Positions 58,301 to 64,000 of a DNA stretch of 64,000 nucleotides are shown here, piece by piece. The notes beneath the pieces were generated by a model. The model saw nothing but the letters and a program-made list of their open reading frames with translations. It searched no databases and was not told the origin of the DNA. A program made the position numbers and the translations under genes. The DNA comes from Anarhynchus alexandrinus. Lineage: Eukaryota; Chordata; Aves; Charadriiformes; Charadriidae. The first letter of the stretch is position 1, and every line of letters starts with the position of its first letter. The stretch covers positions 99,913 to 163,912 of the forward strand of contig VUYV01000739.1 in NCBI GenBank assembly GCA_008711295.1, given 5' to 3'.

Positions 58301-59804
58301 TAATGAATGTGTTGAACTTGGGTCAGTTGAGCTGCTTTCAGATGATTTAATGCTGACTTCTGCTGTTACCAAGATCCCAGCTTGTGACCAGCCACCAGTG
58401 TTTTCCTATCTTGCAGAAAAATTATACTACTTGGGGAGGGAAATTAAGCTTATGTTTGGATAGTAGATAGCTAAGTAGGGAGGAATTTTTTTTTCCTCTT
58501 TCATATATATATGGTTGCTAAATAAATACTTTAGAAAGTGTCTTGGTTTCTGAAGCTACTGAAACAGTTTGTTAATAGAAATGGTTTAAAGTAATCCAGC
58601 TATTCTAGGAATGAATGCAGAAGCTTTGGAACATTTTCTACAATTTATATTTTCTGTGGAAAAGCAAGTTTGGTTAGCAAGCCAGCTCCTGCTTCCAGCA
58701 CTGTTCTTGGCCAAACTATTCTGAATAGGTCCCAGAAGCAGCTGTCTTTTTTGGTTCAGATCAGCACAGACAAAGACTGAGCTTTGAATAGCGGCTTGAG
58801 CTTTTCAGCTGTTTGCAATCTTGTACTTACATCACTGGTGATCAGTTGATTACTATTCCATGGGTGTTCAAAGTCCCAGTGTGTGAAATGAACTGCTGTA
58901 CAGAGCAGCAGAGAAGTAATCATAGCCTTAATCCTCTCTTCTATCCCTGACGCAATGAGAAAACTAAGGGGAAGGTGAACATCCTCGTACTACATTTTGC
59001 CTGGTTTTAATAATAGATTTGCTTTTATTAAATTAGTTTTTACTAGGAATAATGACCTATGGCACAACAAAAGCTATCAGAGTACTCAAAGGGTGGTTCT
59101 GGAAGTGGAACGCAAATTCTTACAGCCACGATTTATCCTCATCTTGAACATTGTATCATATTAGCAAAACATTTATAGTGCGAGAGATGTATGAGTCAAA
59201 GTATTACACTAATAGTTTAAATTGAAGACGGGCCAGAATTTTTCTGTGGTGTTCTCTGACGTATATATAATGGAGTGAACAACCAAAAGGAAATTTGAAT
59301 GTTGTAAATCAAACTGTTGCTCAACCCACCATCAGTAATCAGGAGAAAGTTTACACAGCTGCCTCTCAGCAACTGCTTATGATAAAGTATATGTCTACTT
59401 TCCTGTACACAAGGGTAATAGTTTTAACTGGGTGAACAGTGGGATGTGGCTGTCAACATATGGGTGACAATTTCACTCACTTTTGTTTTTCTGAGTAAGG
59501 ATTTGGTTGCTTTCTTCTACTTCTAATTTTGATATTATGGGCAGTAATTGCTTCCTTGGGGTGTGTTGCATTGGAGATCTTCACCCCGTGGTTGCCCTGC
59601 AGCTCCCTAGGAACTGCATGCCTCCTTCTCTGGTGGAAAAGAGGACACCGTGGGGTGGCTGGTGTGCGCACCAGGTCTTGCACCGACACGGAGTTGGGAT
59701 GCACTGGCATCAGTTGGGCTGAGCACTAACACCCAGAGACTTGGAGCGTTCTTGGGGTGCCCAGTCTAGGCTTGATATCCAAAGGACAAGGTAGGATTCA
59801 GGAT

Positions 59805-59945
59805 GATGCCCAGCTCTGTCCTGGGTCTTTTGCATTACTATAGCCAAAGCTTTTTATTGCTTTGTTTCTCAGTTTCCCCACAATGAAATGGATAATGCTA
59901 TTTCTCTTCTCTGAAATGTGTGGTGAGTTTTGCAATTAGAAATTA
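59805..59945 (+). repeat. MIR/CORE-SINE remnant
   Basis: 'ctttgtttctcagtttcccca' followed by 'aatgaaatggataatgcta' and 'tgaaatgtgtggtgag' follows the MIR CORE ('cctcagtttccccatctgta', 'aaatggggataata') and its 3' part. The tRNA-like half before it ('cccagctctgtcctgggtc') is weaker. Confidence 0.5.
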
Positions 59946-61378
59946 GGATGAAAATTTGGTGACAGTTTTATTACTAAATATTGGCACTTATTTCTTGAAT
60001 ACTATCAACAACTTCTGAATACTCTCATTTCTTATAACTAGGTCTATACAACCTCAGTTCACCTCCCTGTGCTGACGCCTTTAGGTGCTCTGTTCCACAG
60101 CTGCCACGGGGATTTCTGTAGGGCTCTGGTATCGTTCTGTGCAGAAGATACTGCTTTGAGATAAGCGGTTTGTGTAGGGAGCAGGCTGTCCGTGGCTGCC
60201 TCTCTGGTTTGTTGCATGCACTGGAAAGAGCATCAGAAGGAAGTGGGAGAAGATAAGGTACAGGCATTTTGGAAAAACAGGACTGTGTCTTTGCCACAGA
60301 GCTTTGATATTATGCTAGTCTGATTACTTATGACAACATATTGATATGTTATAATCCATTCAGTTATTTTCTCAGTGTGAAGCAGTGATTTACAAAGACT
60401 TGATCATGAGTTGCAGCTTTCTCTTCCCCTCCCCGACGTCCCATCTCCAATATCCTACTGAATTTGTACAGAGGACACTGCTTTGTACCACCAGATGTCT
60501 TGCAGAAAGACACCTGTCAGGTGACAGGTACCCCTTTCCACACTGCGTTTAAACTGGTCAGCCATCCTGGGATGAGCCCTGGACAGAAAACTGCGCTGGG
60601 AATCAGTTGCTGCAAAAGTCTGTGCGACACTACTCCCTGGGGCATGTCCAGCAACTGGCTTAGAAATTAAAAGCTGCTTTCCCTAAGCGCAGAAGATGCT
60701 TGGATATATAGGGGGGTCTTGTCATGGTTAATAAAAGCATCTGTAGCCTCTGCAACCACATCTATACTTTGGTTTGGAGAGGAAGTAGCCGAGGGTCTCG
60801 GTGCCGTGCCCCCCTGCTGCGGGTGCTCTGCTGTACACTACTCCTCGCCCCTACCTGGTACTGGGGGCAAGGCATCTGCGCTAACAGATAAGGTATCTCT
60901 TCGTGGTCGTGTTTGTCTACACTGCTCGGCATGGAGTTGGATATTTCTACATATATGGTTCCTTGGCAGAAAGGTTGAAAGGGTTAAAAATGTCGTATTT
61001 TGGTTTCGCGGATATCTTTGGGATCTGCATAATGCAAAGTAAATTAGCCAGGACAGAGCTCTGTATCAACAGAGCTGCAGTGAAACTGTAGCTGGCTCTG
61101 AACAAGTTCATTTGAGTGTCTCTGAATATGGGGAAGAAGTCCCTCAGTTGGCTTAAAGGAGGTGCTAAAGTTTGGAGCATAGATGCCTCATCCCAGATAC
61201 AGTTAATGGAGAGAGCAAGCAGCTCCCGAGTGTGACGCACGTCCGCATCCCCTTGCGTGGCAGCAGCTGCCCATCTCTCCCCACTGCCTAAGGAGAGCTG
61301 GGCTCCTAACTGAGGTGCTCGACGTGAATCTGTCATCACTGTGACATAGCAGAGGGCAGATCTTTTGCATATGCAGTA

Positions 61379-61873
61379 TTTACAGAATTACAGAATGGTC
61401 AGGGTTGGAAGGGACCTCCGGAGAGCATCCAGTCCAACCCCCTGCCAGAGCAGGGTCACCCAGAGCAGGTTGGACAGGAACACATCCAGGCGGGTTTTGA
61501 ATATCTCCAGAGAAGGAGACTCCACCACGTCTCTGGGCAGCCTGTGCCAGTGCTCTGCCACCCTCAAGGTAAAGAAGTTTTTCCTTATGTTCAGATAGAA
61601 CTTTCTGTGTTCCAGTTTGTGCCCGTTGCTCCTTGTCCTGTCTCTGGACACCACTGAAAAGAGTCTGGCCCCATCCTCTTGACACCCGCCCTTTGGATAT
61701 TGATAAGCCTTGATGAGATGCCCTCAGTCTTCTCTTCTCCAGGCTAAACAGACCCAGGTCTCTCAGCCTTTCCTCATAAGAGAGGTGCTCCAGTCCCTTG
61801 ATCCATCTTTGTAGCCCTCCACTGGACTCTCCAGTAATGCCTTGTCTTTCTTGAACTGGGCACAGTACTCCAA
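61379..61873 (-). mobile_element. CR1 LINE 3' fragment, third subfamily
   Basis: The + strand starts 'tttacagaattacagaatgg' (terminal repeat of ACAGAAT type rather than ATAGAATC), then 'tcagggttggaagggacctc'. The minus strand encodes a related but distinct ORF2 C-terminus ([40 protein letters not shown]), followed upstream by decayed sequence with frameshifts ('ctcataagagaggtgctccag', 'tggactctccagtaatgcc'). It is older and of a different subfamily than the 15.5 kb group. Confidence 0.9.
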
Positions 61874-64000
61874 TAAGGAATTTAGATTCCTTATGTCTTC
61901 TCAGAGCATGGTGCTCCTTTTGATTTCTTTGGCTAGGCCAGGCATTGATTTTTATTTAGTATTTTTGGTTAACTCGTTCATTAACACAAGGTGGTTAAAG
62001 AGTATTACATCTCCTCAGCACTACGTTAGTTGAAGCCACGAGCAATCACTCGCTATAAGCATTGCACATCCTCGTCCTGTGGTACTGTGGTTAACATTGA
62101 AACGAAAGACCAGTCCCTTGCTGTTCAATATTGGCAGGAAAGGATATAATTCAGCACGACTACTCTGTAAGTTAAGCATGTCATGTTTCCATACTGTAGT
62201 ATTCACGTGACGGGAAAAATGACACGGACCAAGACTGTCAGCTTATAAATTGGTTTAGCTCCATGGGTTTCATGTGAATAAGCTGCAGATCTGACACGCA
62301 ATGCGGCAGCCTGTATCAGCTAATGTGTAGCGGTGACATGAAAGCTAGGGCTTGGCACATCATTATTTGGACAACCCAAGCCCTGTCTCTGAATCATTGA
62401 GATGTTAGGCTCTATAAAGAACTTACTCTGTGCAAAGAAAAGACTTGTTGGTTTTTTTTTTTCCCTTTTAGTTGACGTATTACNCTTGTTGGTTTTTTTT
62501 TTCCCTTTTAGTTGACGTATTACACTCATATATAGTATAAGTAAGTAGCAAGGATACAGAAGCTTTAATAATTTTGACTCATATGCAGTGTTATGTTCAA
62601 AAGGCTTCTGAACCAAATTCCAACCAGACAACGTGAGGAATGGGGAAGTAATAAAAGACTGACAGGAGAAAAACCATATAGCTACAGAAGACGAAATAAC
62701 TCTGTAAAGAAAGGAGCTTGCTATTTCATCTTTGGATTTTTTTTTTCCTCTCCTGCCTCCATCTGAACTCAAGTTACACCCAATAATGTTTTAAAGAACT
62801 GCCAGCTGTTCTGCATTGACTTGGGGGTGGTTTTGGCAGGAACCTTATTTCTTTGCCTTGGCTCAGACATAAGTGGGTGATTTTCTCCTGTGCTTCTGCT
62901 GTTGCTGATAAATAATCCAGGACGCTGAGCTGTACCTTGGGTAGCTCAGTAATCAGGGAATTTGTAAAAAGTAATCACTCACCTGAACCTTTAAGCTAAA
63001 GATCAGCTGTGTTTCACCTGGACTCTCCTAATTGCCTCATCAGAGGATCAAGACTTTCACCTGTTCTAATCTAGTTAGCATGGAAAACCAATAATGAAGC
63101 TTGCATATACATATACTTTCTTCAGTGGTGCCTGACTCAGCTCTAGGGGGGGGAAAAAAAGTCTGATAATAGGTTCATTATCCTTATACATTCTTATAAA
63201 AATAGGTAACTTTAAAAAAAATCTTGAAATATGTAATCTTGCAGAAGACCAATTATGTTTGCCCTGTTTCAACTGGGGAGAGGCCTTTTTATAAGGAGGA
63301 GAAAAAAAAAAATAATCCTGCAGAGATGGAAAAACTATTTATCCAGCCAAAGAGAGGGCAAATATAGAACAGTCATCCAAATCTTCCACACCATTGTAAA
63401 AAATTATCACTTAATTGTTTCTAGTTTAAAAAATAATCATGAGAAGTTCTCGGGTTATAGCAAATGAAAATAAGGCCATTTTTTCCAAATAAATAAGATG
63501 CTCACATGAGAATCAGTGTTGTTTCTAACTGCAACGCAGAACTCAGCCCAAATCCTTTTTAAGCTTTTAAAGAATCATTGTCACATCCACGTGTTCTCTT
63601 CTGTTTGCTGTTTAATCTTGTGTAACGTGCAAGTAAATTAATTCACTGCGAGTTTGTGCTTATGCCCCTAAAATCAGCCTGCTTTATTTGTTGAGGGTGA
63701 TTATGATTCATTCAGCTACTGGCAAGAAGGCAGATTCCTGTGTACTTTTCACGACGTGCTGCTACATTGGAAACCAGAAAGAAAACCAAATGATCAGGGT
63801 GAAACTGTCCGGGTGTTACCATTTCCGCAGGGAGGACCACATAGTCTGATGCGTAGTTCTTTATTATTGCGGGGATAGGAATCTTGTCCAAACAAAATTT
63901 AATGATGCATCATCCAACCTATGTAAAAACAGCCTGAAGGCAGTCTTGAAATCAAAATTAGACTGTGGCTATTTTTTACTACTTTTCTTTTTTTTTTTTT
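61874..64000. other. Non-coding stretch to the window end
   Basis: No gene is recognised. It includes the duplicated assembly joint at 62444-62523, several poly-T/A runs and unique-looking blocks at 62810-63070 and 63590-63760 that contain AT-core motifs (AAATTAATT at 63635-63643). The window ends in a poly-T run. Confidence 0.5.
62444..62523. repeat. Duplicated 40-bp segment around a single N (assembly joint)
   Basis: The 40 bases at 62444-62483 (cttgttgg, T-run, cccttttagttgacgtattac) are repeated at 62485-62523, differing only by one T in the run, with an N at 62484 between them. Identical overlapping ends on each side of one N are what results when two contigs that should have been merged are joined with a placeholder. 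A real tandem duplication is less likely. Confidence 0.85.

Larger units (their letters stand above)
53711..61378. other. Long non-coding stretch
   Basis: About 7.7 kb without a recognised gene. Contents noted are an A/C-rich tract (55220-55330), a possible MIR (59805-59945), a unique-looking block at 55730-55960, a short (TA)n at 58503-58512 and a slightly GC-richer patch at 59570-59720. Open frames are short, overlap on both strands and have no recognisable domains. Confidence 0.5.

Overview
The window looks like avian nuclear DNA. It has many 5'-truncated CR1 LINEs ending in the bird-typical ATTCTATG-type terminal repeat, one endogenous-retrovirus solo LTR, vertebrate splice and polyadenylation signals, AT-leaning non-coding sequence, and one gene recognisable as KCNE4. 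Species cannot be fixed from sequence alone. Two single N bases (47639 and 62484) show that it is a draft or collapsed assembly.

Layout: KCNE4, a single-transmembrane potassium-channel beta subunit, lies at the left edge on the + strand. Its coding exon is at 2010-2501, with a proposed 5' non-coding exon at about 1445-1563 and a long 3' UTR probably ending just after a poly(A) signal at 4618. I find no other convincing protein-coding, tRNA or rRNA gene in the remaining ~59 kb. Human KCNE4 is also followed downstream by a long gene-poor interval before SCG2, so the window fits the KCNE4-SCG2 gene desert (inference from synteny).

The desert is built from repeat layers of different age. (1) Fairly young, mutually similar CR1 3' fragments at 15.5, 17.6, 22.2, 41.9, 47.4 and 53.2 kb. 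(2) Two CR1 fragments of other, more diverged subfamilies at 35.8 and 61.4 kb. (3) Very old CR1 relics resembling the CR1s still abundant in turtles and crocodilians: a long sense copy at 26.4-27.6 kb, a ~1.8 kb antisense copy at 32.3-34.2 kb, and shorter pieces at 21.2, 35.1 and 51.5 kb. (4) MIR/CORE-SINE relics near 7.8, 8.2, 44.8 and 59.8 kb, and short palindromic amniote repeats inside the KCNE4 3' UTR. (5) A solo LTR of 859 bp at 38762-39620 with a perfect 5-bp target-site duplication. (6) A possible 303-bp inverted-repeat-bounded element at 18341-18643. Degenerate A/C-rich (or G/T-rich) tracts recur through the window.

The remaining sequence includes blocks that look like candidate conserved enhancers (homeodomain and SOX-type motifs near 13.5, 28.5, 34.6 and 63.6 kb). 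This can only be tested by alignment. I found no operon, phage, CRISPR or novel enzymatic system; the interest lies in the repeat archaeology and possible regulatory exaptation around KCNE4.
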